Assembly (NCBI GenBank): GCA_013141055.1
Contig: JABFRS010000001.1
Span: 744,001-808,000, forward strand
DNA from: Cyclobacteriaceae bacterium
GTDB lineage: Bacteria > Bacteroidota > Bacteroidia > Cytophagales > Cyclobacteriaceae
Length of the DNA stretch: 64,000 nt
Direction: 5' to 3'
The notes below the pieces were generated by a model. That model was given only the letters and a program-made list of their open reading frames with translations, searched no databases and was not told the origin of the DNA. Made by a program: the position numbers and the translations under genes. Of this stretch, positions 8,158 through 17,385 are shown piece by piece (within the stretch, counting starts at the first letter, position 1; each line of letters starts with the position of its first letter).

Positions 8158-9279
8158 ATGACCCTCTTCGACGTCTATCCTCTCTTTCCCATAACACCCA
8201 CCAAAGCTCAGGGATCATATCTCTGGGATGAGAAGGGAAAAAAGTATCTTGATTTATACGGAGGTCATGCTGTTATTTCTATCGGACATTCTCATCCTCA
8301 TTACATTAAGTCATTAACGGATCAGATCAATAAGATATCGTTCTATTCCAACAGCGTACAAAACCCCATTCAGGAAAAGCTCGCTGAAAAATTAGGACAG
8401 ATATCAGGATACCCTGATTACCAGCTTTTTCTCTGCAATTCCGGAGCGGAAGCAAATGAAAATGCATTGAAACTTGCATCATTTGTTACGGGCAGAAAAA
8501 AAGTCATCGCATTTAAGAAAGCATTTCACGGTCGTACCTCAGGCGCAGTAGCAGCAACTGATAATCCAAAAATTGTTGCTCCATTCAATGCTGGTCATGA
8601 CATCACATTTGTTCCAATGAATGATGAGTCTGCATTGAATGCTGTGATGGATAATTCCATTGCCGCAATCATCATTGAAGGAATTCAGGGTGTGGGTGGA
8701 ATTCAGGTTCCCGAAGAATCATTTTTAAAATTCCTTGAGAAGCAATGCAAAGCGCATGGGGCCATTCTGATCCTCGATGAAATTCAAAGCGGATACGGTC
8801 GCACCGGAAAGTTCTTTGCACATCAGCATGCAGGAATACGTCCTGATATTATTACTACGGCAAAGGGAATGGGCAACGGTTTCCCCATCGGAGGTGTATT
8901 CATCAATCCAGGCATAAAACCCTGGAGTGGCATGCTGGGAACAACCTTTGGCGGCAATTATCTCGCAAGCGTCGCAGGCCTGGCGGTAATCGAAGTAATG
9001 GAAAATGAAAAGCTAATCGAAAACGCAGCCACACTAGGCAACTACTGGCTTTCTGAACTTCGTAAATTCCCGACAATAAAAGAAGTTCGAGGACAGGGAT
9101 TGATGATCGGATTTGATCTTCCTGATGATAAAAAAGATGTAAGAACCAATCTGTTATTCAAGCATGCTATTTTTACAGGCGAAGCAAAACCTAATACCAT
9201 TCGTCTTCTGCCGTCATTGGGATTGACGAAAGAAGAAGCCGATATTTTCCTTAAAGCATTGAAAGAAGAACTCGCATGA
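8158..9279 (+). CDS. argD: N-acyl-ornithine aminotransferase
   Basis: PLP-dependent class III aminotransferase that converts N-acylglutamate semialdehyde and glutamate to N-acylornithine and 2-oxoglutarate. 373 residues, slightly short but complete. FLCNSGAEANENALK binds the cofactor phosphate, ILDEIQSGYGRTG holds the PLP aspartate, and TTAKGMGNGFPIG carries the Schiff-base lysine. Its last 4 bases overlap the next start (ATGA), so the pair is translationally coupled. Substrate acyl group inferred from context. Confidence 0.95.
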   Translation: MTLFDVYPLFPITPTKAQGSYLWDEKGKKYLDLYGGHAVISIGHSHPHYIKSLTDQINKISFYSNSVQNPIQEKLAEKLGQISGYPDYQLFLCNSGAEANENALKLASFVTGRKKVIAFKKAFHGRTSGAVAATDNPKIVAPFNAGHDITFVPMNDESALNAVMDNSIAAIIIEGIQGVGGIQVPEESFLKFLEKQCKAHGAILILDEIQSGYGRTGKFFAHQHAGIRPDIITTAKGMGNGFPIGGVFINPGIKPWSGMLGTTFGGNYLASVAGLAVIEVMENEKLIENAATLGNYWLSELRKFPTIKEVRGQGLMIGFDLPDDKKDVRTNLLFKHAIFTGEAKPNTIRLLPSLGLTKEEADIFLKALKEELA

Positions 9280-10226
9280 CAAATTTTATTTCGGTTAACG
9301 ACGTATCAGACATTAACGCTCTTGCTCAAAAAGCCCTTGCCTACAAAGCAGATCCGCGAAAGGATCAACATCTTGGAAGCAACAAACGAATTGGATTATT
9401 GTTCCTCAATCCAAGCATGCGGACACGTCTGAGCACTCAGGTGGCTGCTGCCAATCTCGGAATGGAAGCCATCGTATTTAATGTTGGTCAGGAAGGATGG
9501 TCACTGGAGTTTGAAGACGAAGCGATCATGAGCGGTACCACCGTTGAACACGTGAAAGACGCCGCACCAGTTCTCGGCAATTACTTCGACATTCTTGGTA
9601 TTCGCACTTTTCCATCACTGAAGAACAAGGAAGATGATTACAATGAACTTTATATAAAACAATTTATTAAGTACTCTGGTATTCCGGTAGTAAGTCTTGA
9701 AAGTGCAACAGTGCACCCACTTCAAAGTCTTACGGACATCATTACCATTAAAGAGTGCTATAAAGAAAAAAGAAAGCCAAAGATCGTTCTCACCTGGGCA
9801 CCTCACGTAAAGGCATTACCTCAATGCGTTGCCAACAGCTTTTCACAATGGGTGAACGCCTGGGGCGAAGCAGATTTTGTCATCACTCATCCGGAAGATT
9901 ATGACCTGGATAAAAAATTCACTGCTGGAGCTACCATTCAACATAACCAGGATGAAGCGTTAAGGAATGCCGATTTTGTTTATGTGAAAAACTGGAGCAC
10001 CTATGCCGATTACGGAAAGATCTATTGCAACGATCCGGAATGGATGCTTACCAATGAGAAACTGAAACTTACCAACAGCGCAAAAGTGATGCATTGTCTT
10101 CCGGTGAGAAGAAATGTTGAATTAAGTGATGAGATACTCGATGGGCCCAACAGTATTGTGACACAACAGGCGTCCAACCGGGTGTGGGCCGCTCAGGCAG
10201 TGTTGGCAGAGCTGTTGAAAAAATAG
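9276..10226 (+). CDS. argF': N-acyl-ornithine transcarbamylase, predicted succinylornithine type
   Basis: 316 residues. Carbamoyl-phosphate binding is shown by FLNPSMRTRLST and HPLQSLTDI, and the late motif is HCLPVRRNVELSD. These, plus the spacing, match the N-acetyl/N-succinyl-ornithine branch rather than ordinary ornithine transcarbamylase. At residue 90 the motif reads GTTVEH, so Val replaces the Glu that reads the acetyl group in the Xanthomonas enzyme and sits where the Bacteroides fragilis succinylornithine enzyme has Pro. From memory of that literature, Glu-to-Val or Pro changes switch preference to succinylornithine. Product would be N-succinylcitrulline, later deacylated by the argE product. 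Overlaps argD by 4 bases. Confidence 0.88.
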   Translation: MTNFISVNDVSDINALAQKALAYKADPRKDQHLGSNKRIGLLFLNPSMRTRLSTQVAAANLGMEAIVFNVGQEGWSLEFEDEAIMSGTTVEHVKDAAPVLGNYFDILGIRTFPSLKNKEDDYNELYIKQFIKYSGIPVVSLESATVHPLQSLTDIITIKECYKEKRKPKIVLTWAPHVKALPQCVANSFSQWVNAWGEADFVITHPEDYDLDKKFTAGATIQHNQDEALRNADFVYVKNWSTYADYGKIYCNDPEWMLTNEKLKLTNSAKVMHCLPVRRNVELSDEILDGPNSIVTQQASNRVWAAQAVLAELLKK

Positions 10227-10243
10227 AAATTGCATTACTCAGT

Positions 10244-11032
10244 ATGAATAAACTATACATCATCAAGATCGGAGGAAATGTACTCGACAATGAGAAATCA
10301 TTGTCAAAGTTCCTGAGCGACTTTGCTTCCATCCAGGCTCCGAAAATTCTTATTCATGGTGGCGGGACGATAGCAACAAAAATCGGCGATCAGCTTGGGA
10401 TAAAATCCAACTACATCAATGGAAGGAGAATCACCGATGCTCCTACCCTCGATCTTGTAACCATGGTGTATGGCGGATTGATCAACAAGCAAATGGTAGC
10501 TCAGCTGCAGAAGCTTGGATGCAATGCTATGGGTGTTACCGGTGCTGATGGCAACATGATCAAAGCCGTCAAACGACCTGTAAAAGAAACTGACTATGGT
10601 TTTGTCGGAGACATCACTCCCGACAGTGTTAATTCAACATTGCTCTATTTTCTGTTAAAACAAAATGTAATCCCGATCTTTGCTCCATTAACACACGCTG
10701 AAGGAGTGATCCTGAATACCAACGCAGATACCATCGCTTCCGTCCTTGCGGTTTCACTCAGCAAACATTTTGATGTCCGCTTGATATTCTGCTTCGAGAA
10801 GAAAGGTGTTCTGAAAAATATCAAAGATGAGAATTCCGTCATTCGTCTATTGAATACAGATACGTATAAACAATTACTGGCAGAAGGAGCTTTCGCCGAT
10901 GGAATTCTTCCCAAGCTTGAAAATTCATTCTCCGCTATTCAATCAGGAGTAAAAGAAGTTCTGATAGGACAGGCAGAAGATCTATTGAAGAATACCAAGG
11001 AAGAAACTGAAGGAACACTGATCAAGCACTAG
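10244..11032 (+). CDS. argB: N-acylglutamate kinase
   Basis: Phosphorylates N-acylglutamate, second step of arginine synthesis; amino acid kinase family. 262 residues from the ATG at 10244. An upstream GTG frame extension would overlap the previous gene and add nothing family-like. Visible motifs are KIGGN at the N-terminus (nucleotide), HGGGTIATKIGDQLGI (substrate loop), NGRRITDAPTLDLVTM, and INKQMVAQLQKLGCNAMGVT. It lacks the N-terminal helix typical of arginine-inhibited hexameric kinases, so feedback inhibition is not expected from sequence. It follows the transcarbamylase by 17 bases. Confidence 0.93.
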   Translation: MNKLYIIKIGGNVLDNEKSLSKFLSDFASIQAPKILIHGGGTIATKIGDQLGIKSNYINGRRITDAPTLDLVTMVYGGLINKQMVAQLQKLGCNAMGVTGADGNMIKAVKRPVKETDYGFVGDITPDSVNSTLLYFLLKQNVIPIFAPLTHAEGVILNTNADTIASVLAVSLSKHFDVRLIFCFEKKGVLKNIKDENSVIRLLNTDTYKQLLAEGAFADGILPKLENSFSAIQSGVKEVLIGQAEDLLKNTKEETEGTLIKH

Positions 11033-11034
11033 TT

Positions 11035-12102
11035 TTGAACAAAGACCAACTATATCGCACTGCACTTGATCTTCTTCAACAACTGATCGCCATTCCGTCT
11101 TTTAGCCGGGAAGAAAATAAAACAGCTGACCTCCTGGAAGATTTCTTTCGCAAGCATTCGATCGAACCGCTCAGAAAAGGAAACAATGTCTGGGTGCTGA
11201 ATGAATTTTATTCGGTCGATAAGCCAACGCTACTCTTAAATTCCCATCACGATACAGTAAAGCCAAATCCTGGTTATACACGCGAACCTTTTGCTGCAAC
11301 CATCGAAGACGGAAAACTTTTTGGTTTGGGAAGCAATGATGCAGGCGGACCGTTGGTTTCTCTGATCGCAACGTTTCTTTATTTCAATGATCAAAAGGAT
11401 TTAAAATACAACGTCATTTTCGCAGCTTCCGCTGAAGAGGAGATTTCCGGTCATCAGGGAATCGAAAGCATCTGGTCGTCGCTTCCCAAAATTGATTTTG
11501 CAATTGTCGGAGAGCCAACCCTCACAGATATCGCTGTGGCGGAAAAGGGACTGATGGTAATTGATTGCGTCAGCCACGGTAAGGCGGGTCATGCTGCACG
11601 TGAAGAAGGTGACAATGCGATATACAATGCATTGAAAGATATTGAATGGTTCAGAACTTACGCATTTCCAAAGATTTCAAAGTCATTGGGAAAAGTAAAG
11701 ATGTCTGTAACGGTCATCAACGCCGGACAAGCTCATAACCAGGTACCACCGGAATGTAAATTCACAGTTGACATTCGCGTGACGGATGCTTACACATTGG
11801 AGGAAGTGCTGGCGATCATCAAAGAAAATGTGAGGTGCACCATTACTCCACGATCTCTTCGTCTCCGTCCTTCCGGAATAGCAGACGATCATTCGCTGGT
11901 AGTCGCTGCGAAAAAACTTGGCAAGAAACTTTATGGATCACCCACTACCTCCGATCAGGCATTGATTCCTGTTGATTCGATCAAGATGGGGCCGGGAGAT
12001 TCTGCAAGGTCACACAGCGCGGATGAGTTTATCTACGTGAATGAAATATCCGAAGGAATTGATTCCTACATTTCGCTCATTGAGGAAAGCGCAAAAGCCT
12101 GA
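11035..12102 (+). CDS. argE: M20 deacylase of the arginine pathway (N-acylcitrulline/ornithine deacylase)
   Basis: 355 residues, TTG start 2 bases after argB. M20 metallopeptidase features: NSHHDTV (first zinc ligand and catalytic Asp), LGSNDAGGP (bridging Asp), SAEEEISG (catalytic Glu pair), and GPGDSARSHSADE (C-terminal ligand). It should remove the acyl group late in the pathway. With an N-acylornithine transcarbamylase as the neighbour, the natural substrate is N-acylcitrulline. A DapE-like role is the main alternative, but the operon argues against it. Confidence 0.88.
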   Translation: MNKDQLYRTALDLLQQLIAIPSFSREENKTADLLEDFFRKHSIEPLRKGNNVWVLNEFYSVDKPTLLLNSHHDTVKPNPGYTREPFAATIEDGKLFGLGSNDAGGPLVSLIATFLYFNDQKDLKYNVIFAASAEEEISGHQGIESIWSSLPKIDFAIVGEPTLTDIAVAEKGLMVIDCVSHGKAGHAAREEGDNAIYNALKDIEWFRTYAFPKISKSLGKVKMSVTVINAGQAHNQVPPECKFTVDIRVTDAYTLEEVLAIIKENVRCTITPRSLRLRPSGIADDHSLVVAAKKLGKKLYGSPTTSDQALIPVDSIKMGPGDSARSHSADEFIYVNEISEGIDSYISLIEESAKA

Positions 12103-12156
12103 TTTCTTCCCTATAAATCTTCACTTCTTTCTGCATTATACTTCTAACTTTGCTTT

Positions 12157-13488
12157 ATGAAATTGTGGCAAAAAGATAAAGATTCTCTAAAAGAGGTAAC
12201 TGAATTCACAACCGGTAGTGACCGCGAGCTGGATCTTTATCTGGCAAGCTTCGATGTGCTGGGATCTCTTGCCCATATCACCATGCTGGAGTCCATTGGA
12301 CTTCTGACCAAGGACGAGTTGAAGACACTCTCTTCAGAATTAAAAAGCATCTACAAGACTATTGAAAGCGGAAAGTTTACCATAGAAGATGGCGTTGAAG
12401 ATATCCACTCACAGGTTGAGCTTCTTCTTACCAAAAAACTGGGGGATGTCGGTAAGAAAATACACAGTGGCAGATCCCGCAATGATCAGGTGCTCGTTGA
12501 CTCCAAATTGTTCCTCCGTCACGAGATCCAATTGCTCGTTGAAGAAATAAAAAATCTATTTGACCTGTTGATTGCCAAAAGTGAAGAACATAAGAATGTG
12601 CTTCTTCCAGGCTATACCCATCTGCAACTGGCCATGCCTTCTTCTTTCGGGCTTTGGCTTGGCGCTTACGCAGAAAGTCTGGTGGACGATGTGATCACAC
12701 TACAGTCGGCATACCAGATCGTGAATAAAAATCCGTTGGGGTCAGGAGCAGGTTATGGATCTTCATTTCCTCTCAACAGAAAGATGACGACAAATCTGCT
12801 GGGATTCAATGATCTTAATTACAATGTAGTCTACGCACAAATGGGACGCGGAAAAAGCGAACGCATTGTTGCCTCCGCAATGGGCAATGTCGCAGCCACT
12901 CTTGCAAAGCTCTCAATGGATGCATGCCTCTATCTCAATCAGAATTTTGGATTCATTAGCTTCCCTGAAGAACTGACGACAGGATCCAGCATCATGCCGC
13001 ACAAGAAAAATCCAGATGTATTTGAATTGATCCGCGCGAAGTGCAATCTTCTGCAGGCATTACCAAACGATCTGATTCTCCTTACCTCCAACTTACCTTC
13101 CGGATATCATCGCGATCTCCAGTTGTTAAAAGAGAAATTGTTCCCGGCGATTAAAACACTTAAAGATTGCCTTAAGATGACTCAATTGATGTTGTCGAAT
13201 CTTGAGGTGAAGCAAAACATTCTCGCAGACGAAAAGTATAAATTTCTTTTCAGTGTAGAGGAAGTGAATAAGCTTGTGCTGAAGGGAATTCCTTTCCGTG
13301 ATGCTTATAAAAAAGTGGGGCAGGAAATTGAGCAGGGTAAGTTTACTTATTCAACAGAAGTCAAGCACACTCATGAAGGAAGCATTGGAAATCTATCTAC
13401 CGATAACATTGTCAGAATGATGGATCAGCAGATGAACTCCTTTGCCTTTACTAAAACTGAACAGGCTCTGAAACAACTATTAAGCTGA
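12157..13488 (+). CDS. argH: Argininosuccinate lyase
   Basis: Splits argininosuccinate into arginine and fumarate, completing the pathway. 443 residues, fumarase/aspartase superfamily. HSGRSRNDQVLVD and PGYTHLQLAMPSS form the substrate site, and the flexible signature loop is GSSIMPHKKNP. ATG start, 54 bases after argE, the widest gap among the later operon genes. A TAACTTTG at 12145-12152 resembles a promoter element but has no -33 partner and would make a nearly leaderless transcript. Confidence 0.96.
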   Translation: MKLWQKDKDSLKEVTEFTTGSDRELDLYLASFDVLGSLAHITMLESIGLLTKDELKTLSSELKSIYKTIESGKFTIEDGVEDIHSQVELLLTKKLGDVGKKIHSGRSRNDQVLVDSKLFLRHEIQLLVEEIKNLFDLLIAKSEEHKNVLLPGYTHLQLAMPSSFGLWLGAYAESLVDDVITLQSAYQIVNKNPLGSGAGYGSSFPLNRKMTTNLLGFNDLNYNVVYAQMGRGKSERIVASAMGNVAATLAKLSMDACLYLNQNFGFISFPEELTTGSSIMPHKKNPDVFELIRAKCNLLQALPNDLILLTSNLPSGYHRDLQLLKEKLFPAIKTLKDCLKMTQLMLSNLEVKQNILADEKYKFLFSVEEVNKLVLKGIPFRDAYKKVGQEIEQGKFTYSTEVKHTHEGSIGNLSTDNIVRMMDQQMNSFAFTKTEQALKQLLS

Positions 13489-13519
13489 AATAATCCAGGC
13501 TTCGTCTCTCTCCTCCCCT

Positions 13520-14749
13520 ATGAATCCATTTACAGTCCTCATTATAGGAATTTCAGCCTTTAGCTATATTTTCGATCAGATATTGGATTATCTGAATATG
13601 AGGGCGCAGCGCAAGGATATTCCTGATGACATTGCTGATTTTTATGATCGCGAAAAATATCTTAGATCCCTTGAGTATCATCGCGAACAAACAAAGTTTG
13701 GATTCATCACCAGCGGCTTCAGCTTCGCAGTTTCTATCTCCATGCTGATCTTCGGAGGCTTCGGAAAACTCGATGCCTTATTGCGACCCTACTTTCCCGG
13801 TAATGAAATTCTCCTGGCCCTGGTCTTCTTCGGAATTCTGATCTTCATTACTGAGATCATCACCTTGCCTTTTCAGTGGTATTCTACTTTTGTTATTGAA
13901 GAGAAATTTGGGTTCAACAAGACAACCGTTAAAACATTCATAACAGATAAATTAAAAGGCTACGTTCTCGGTGGAATCGTGGGTGGGGCGCTGCTTTCCG
14001 TCCTGATCTATCTGATTGGTTCGATCGGCTCAGATTTCTGGATCTGGTTTGGTCTGCTGGCGGCAGCATTCCTGCTTTTCATCAATCTCTTTTATACGTC
14101 TCTTATCCTTCCCCTGTTCAACAAACTCACCCCCCTTCCCGATGGAGAGTTGAAAAATGCAATCAATTCATTCGCTTCAAAAATAGACTTTCCCCTGGAT
14201 AACATTTTTGTCATGGACGGATCCAAACGTTCCGCCAAGGCGAATGCATTCTTTTCAGGAATCGGAAAGAAAAAGAAGATCGTCCTCTTTGACACGCTGA
14301 TAAAAAATCACTCAACCAAAGAGCTGGTGGCAGTCCTTGCCCATGAAGTCGGCCACTTCAAGAAAAAACACATTGTCTGGAGCTATGTATTCTCTATTGT
14401 CCAGGTATTCTTCATCCTTTTCATTCTTTCAAGGATGGTTTTCATGGAAGACTTGTCCTTTGCGCTCGGTGGACAACAATGGGCGATTCATCTCAACTTG
14501 CTGACTTTTGGAATTCTGTTTGCCCCCATCAGCGGCATTACCGGATTACTCATGAGCATGTACAGTCGAAAGAACGAATTTGAAGCGGACGCCTACGCGC
14601 GGGAAACATTTAGCGGAACAGCGTTGGCAAATGCTCTTAAGAAATTGTCAGTTGATAGTCTGAGCAATCTATATCCACATCCGTGGTATGTGTTCTTTCA
14701 TTACTCTCATCCTCCGCTTTTAAAGAGACTGGAAGCGATTCGGAATTGA
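13520..14749 (+). CDS. M48 metalloprotease, Ste24/CAAX-protease-1-like
   Basis: 409 residues, the length of full Ste24-type proteins. The N-terminal half carries several membrane helices (about 1-20, 65-85, 95-120, 150-205). The zinc site is HEVGH in VAVLAHEVGHFKKKH, and the third ligand lies in RKNEFEADAYA. Further helices lie between. Ste24 enzymes cut prenylated proteins in eukaryotes; bacterial members act in inner-membrane protein quality control, and the substrate here is unknown. It lies 31 bases after argH on the same strand and may be a read-through gene, but has no pathway link. Confidence 0.92.
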   Translation: MNPFTVLIIGISAFSYIFDQILDYLNMRAQRKDIPDDIADFYDREKYLRSLEYHREQTKFGFITSGFSFAVSISMLIFGGFGKLDALLRPYFPGNEILLALVFFGILIFITEIITLPFQWYSTFVIEEKFGFNKTTVKTFITDKLKGYVLGGIVGGALLSVLIYLIGSIGSDFWIWFGLLAAAFLLFINLFYTSLILPLFNKLTPLPDGELKNAINSFASKIDFPLDNIFVMDGSKRSAKANAFFSGIGKKKKIVLFDTLIKNHSTKELVAVLAHEVGHFKKKHIVWSYVFSIVQVFFILFILSRMVFMEDLSFALGGQQWAIHLNLLTFGILFAPISGITGLLMSMYSRKNEFEADAYARETFSGTALANALKKLSVDSLSNLYPHPWYVFFHYSHPPLLKRLEAIRN

Positions 14750-15104
14750 TAAACCAATTCTGCCTTGGCTTCACAAACACCTTTTCTAATCCGGTGTTTG
14801 TCAAACATTATTCGACGAGCTGTAAAAGTCTTCCATTTGATCAGGTAAGGTTTTACTGTGTTGTCCAGAATTCTCTGAAAATAAACAGAGCCATTTCTTC
14901 CCCCTTTTCGGGAATCGCAACAAAAAACAACGTTTTAAAGCCTTTTATCACGCTTTTTGGTGTCGGGGTAATCCCCTAGTCGTAGGGGTGCACCCCCAAC
15001 ATTCGGCTTTCAAATGGTTAATCCACCAGTGTAGTGTTTGACTTGTTTTTAGCAGTTTTCTTTTCATGCGCCCGCGCACCTTTGATCTACTAAACAACAA
15101 GCAA
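14750..15104. other. Intergenic region with one stem-loop
   Basis: No credible gene. It holds a 9-bp inverted repeat (14773-14801, listed separately) and otherwise unstructured sequence ahead of the small secreted-protein gene. No promoter with both consensus elements at proper spacing was found. Confidence 0.5.
14773..14801. terminator. Stem-loop after the protease gene, possible terminator
   Basis: ACAAACACC (14773-14781) and GGTGTTTGT (14793-14801) are perfect reverse complements around an 11-base loop, 24 bases after the protease stop. No T-run follows, so termination would have to be factor-dependent, or the hairpin only protects the 3' end. Confidence 0.35.
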
Positions 15105-15422
15105 ATGAAACACACACTACCTAACACAAGCATTCGCGCAAGATTCACGCAAGTTGCAATCATGGCTATTGTGATCATCGTCGGCATCATGCTTTCACAA
15201 CCAGCAGAAGCTCAAAGAGCAGGTCGCAAATCAAAGAGCAGCAAGACTATCAGGATCTCTTCTAAAAGCAATTCAAACAAAGCCTGCTATTTACTATACA
15301 AGAAAAGAACAAGCGGCAGTTCACAGAAACGTTCAACCATCGCCTCTGCTCGTACCCGCAAGCCTAAGTACAAACCAATGGCTGAGACCGATCAACCAAT
15401 GGGTGTTGCTTCCGTGAATTAA
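15105..15422 (+). CDS. Small secreted basic protein of unknown function
   Basis: 105 residues from the ATG at 15105. An ATG-less frame extension upstream is unlikely, since the hydrophobic segment then sits too far in. A signal peptide spans about 1-36: basic start, VAIMAIVIIVGIML core, and AEA before the cut. The mature part is short, rich in Ser, Lys, Arg and Thr, with two cysteine-poor basic patches and a Pro/Met-containing end. Such composition suggests an exported, poorly folded or polyanion-binding protein. I recognise no family. Confidence 0.5.
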   Translation: MKHTLPNTSIRARFTQVAIMAIVIIVGIMLSQPAEAQRAGRKSKSSKTIRISSKSNSNKACYLLYKKRTSGSSQKRSTIASARTRKPKYKPMAETDQPMGVASVN

Positions 15423-15731
15423 TAACCATCCCTTGCTTTATCCTTTTATAATTCTCTCTTAAACCATTTGATTCACCCCCGTTGGTGGCCCCCATCAACG
15501 AATCGAATGCCCAGTAGTCCTCCCCTGTTAAGCGCTATTTTTTAGCCCTCGACCTCCAGATTTTCAAATCATCAGAGCATCTCCATTCTGTCCCAAAATC
15601 GTACACATGCGATTACAGTTTGTGAGTCAACCATTCAAATAATTATTTAAGAAGTCGGAAATTAAATTCCGTTTAACTGCTATCTTAAATTTTGTATTGA
15701 TACTTTCATTCTAACATAACTTACCACACCC
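15423..15731. other. Intergenic region before the TldD cluster
   Basis: No gene. An imperfect hairpin, GTTGGTGG with CCATCAAC around CCC (15481-15499), lies 59 bases after the small-protein stop and lacks a T-run. AT-rich sequence from about 15640 probably holds the promoter of the TldD genes, though no exact TAnnTTTG was found. Confidence 0.4.
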
Positions 15732-17372
15732 TTGAAAAGAAGAGATTTTGTACAGATTGCCGGTTTAGGGATTGGCGGATTGATGCTCCCACTGAATTTA
15801 CTAGGCAATGAAGTGCCCCATGAGACCCTTCTTGACTCACCACTGGATACCGCTCAAAAAAAGCAACTGGCAGACGTGGCGCTGAACACTGCCCGCAGCA
15901 ATGGCGGAACATACGCTGATGTCAGAATCGGCCGGTATTTAAACCAGTTTATCAGCACCCGTGAAAATAAGGTTCAAAACATCGTCAGCACTGAATCTTT
16001 CGGTGTCGGAATCAGGGTAATCGTAAAAGGCACATGGGGTTTTGCCTCCACCAACGACGTGTCTGCTGATGGAATCAAAAAAGCCACGGAACGCGCTGTT
16101 GCCATTGCAAAAGCAAATTCAAAGTTTCAAAAAGAGCCTGTAAAACTTGCAGCACTTAAAGGTGTTGGAGAAGTAACCTGGAAAACTCCTATCCAGAAAA
16201 ACGCATTGGAAGTTCCTGTTTCTGAAAAAGCAGCTTTATTATTATCAGCAAATGCCGCAGCACAAAAAGCCGGTGCCAGCTTTGCAAACTCCAATCTCTT
16301 TCAGGTAAACGAACAAAAATATTTCGCCTCTTCTGAGGGATCTTATATCGATCAGGACATTCACCGTCTCTGGCCAACGTTTACCGTATCTGTCATCGAC
16401 CGTGCTTCCGGAAAATTCAAAACCCGTGATGCCATGAGCGCTCCGGTAGGAATGGGATACGAATACCTGATCCCTAAAAATGAAGACAAGCTTGCCGGAC
16501 CCGATGGCATGTTCTTATATAAAAACAGTTACGACATTATTGAAGATGCAACAACAGCAGCGCGTCAGGCAAAAGGCATGATCACTGCAAAGTCCGTTGA
16601 ACCAGGAAAATATGACCTCGTGCTGGAGCCTAATCACCTTGGCCTTACCATTCACGAATCAGTGGGTCACCCGCTTGAGCTGGATCGTATCCTCGGATAT
16701 GAGGCCAACTATGCAGGAACCAGCTTTGTATCGCTTGACAAACTTAAGTCAGGCAATTTCAATTACGGAAGCAAGCAGGTTACCATCATTGCAGATAAAA
16801 CACAGGCCGGATCATTAGGAGCAGTAGGCTACGATGATGAAGGCGTTACCACAAAGAAATGGGACCTTATTAAAGACGGCGTGCTGGTAAATCTCCAGGC
16901 GACGCGTGATCAGGCACACATGATCGGACAAACAGAATCTCATGGATGCTGCTATGCACAAAGCTGGAATGATGTACAGTTCCAACGCATGCCGAATGTT
17001 TCTCTTGCTCCTGGCAAAGAAACGTACAGCAGCCAGCAGATGATCAAGGATGTTGAAAAAGGAATTTATATCGCTGGCAGAGGCTCTTACTCAATTGATC
17101 AGCAGCGTTACAACTTCCAGTTCGGAGGTACTGCCTTCTATGAGATCAAAAATGGTGAGATTGCAGGCATGCTCAACGATGTAGCGTATCAATCCAACAC
17201 CCAGGAATTCTGGAACAACTGTGTGAAGGTTTGCGATCAGAATGATTATCGTTTATTCGGATCTTTCTTTGATGGAAAAGGTCAGCCTTCACAGGTGAGC
17301 GCCGTATCTCATGGAAGCTCTACAGCAAGATTTAATGGAGTGAATGTCATTAATACAGGAAGAACAATTTAA
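15732..17372 (+). CDS. tldD: TldD-family metalloprotease with Tat-like signal, copy 1
   Basis: 546 residues, TTG start placing KRRDFVQIAG at the very N-terminus. Twin arginines plus a mildly hydrophobic stretch (to about residue 25) look like a Tat signal, which classical cytoplasmic TldD lacks. The zinc motif is HESVGHP (HExxxH at residue 308), and the cysteine ligand region is SHGCCYAQSW. In enterobacteria TldD works with TldE as a heterodimeric protease that trims unfolded peptides, for example in microcin B17 maturation. It is followed after 13 bases by a second TldD and has no TldE of its own directly after it. Confidence 0.9.
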   Translation: MKRRDFVQIAGLGIGGLMLPLNLLGNEVPHETLLDSPLDTAQKKQLADVALNTARSNGGTYADVRIGRYLNQFISTRENKVQNIVSTESFGVGIRVIVKGTWGFASTNDVSADGIKKATERAVAIAKANSKFQKEPVKLAALKGVGEVTWKTPIQKNALEVPVSEKAALLLSANAAAQKAGASFANSNLFQVNEQKYFASSEGSYIDQDIHRLWPTFTVSVIDRASGKFKTRDAMSAPVGMGYEYLIPKNEDKLAGPDGMFLYKNSYDIIEDATTAARQAKGMITAKSVEPGKYDLVLEPNHLGLTIHESVGHPLELDRILGYEANYAGTSFVSLDKLKSGNFNYGSKQVTIIADKTQAGSLGAVGYDDEGVTTKKWDLIKDGVLVNLQATRDQAHMIGQTESHGCCYAQSWNDVQFQRMPNVSLAPGKETYSSQQMIKDVEKGIYIAGRGSYSIDQQRYNFQFGGTAFYEIKNGEIAGMLNDVAYQSNTQEFWNNCVKVCDQNDYRLFGSFFDGKGQPSQVSAVSHGSSTARFNGVNVINTGRTI

Positions 17373-17385
17373 CCCCGATTCATAA

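Noticed and set aside
12145-12152. TAACTTTG as a promoter for argH
   Set aside because: No -33 element and it would make a leaderless transcript; operon read-through explains argH better.
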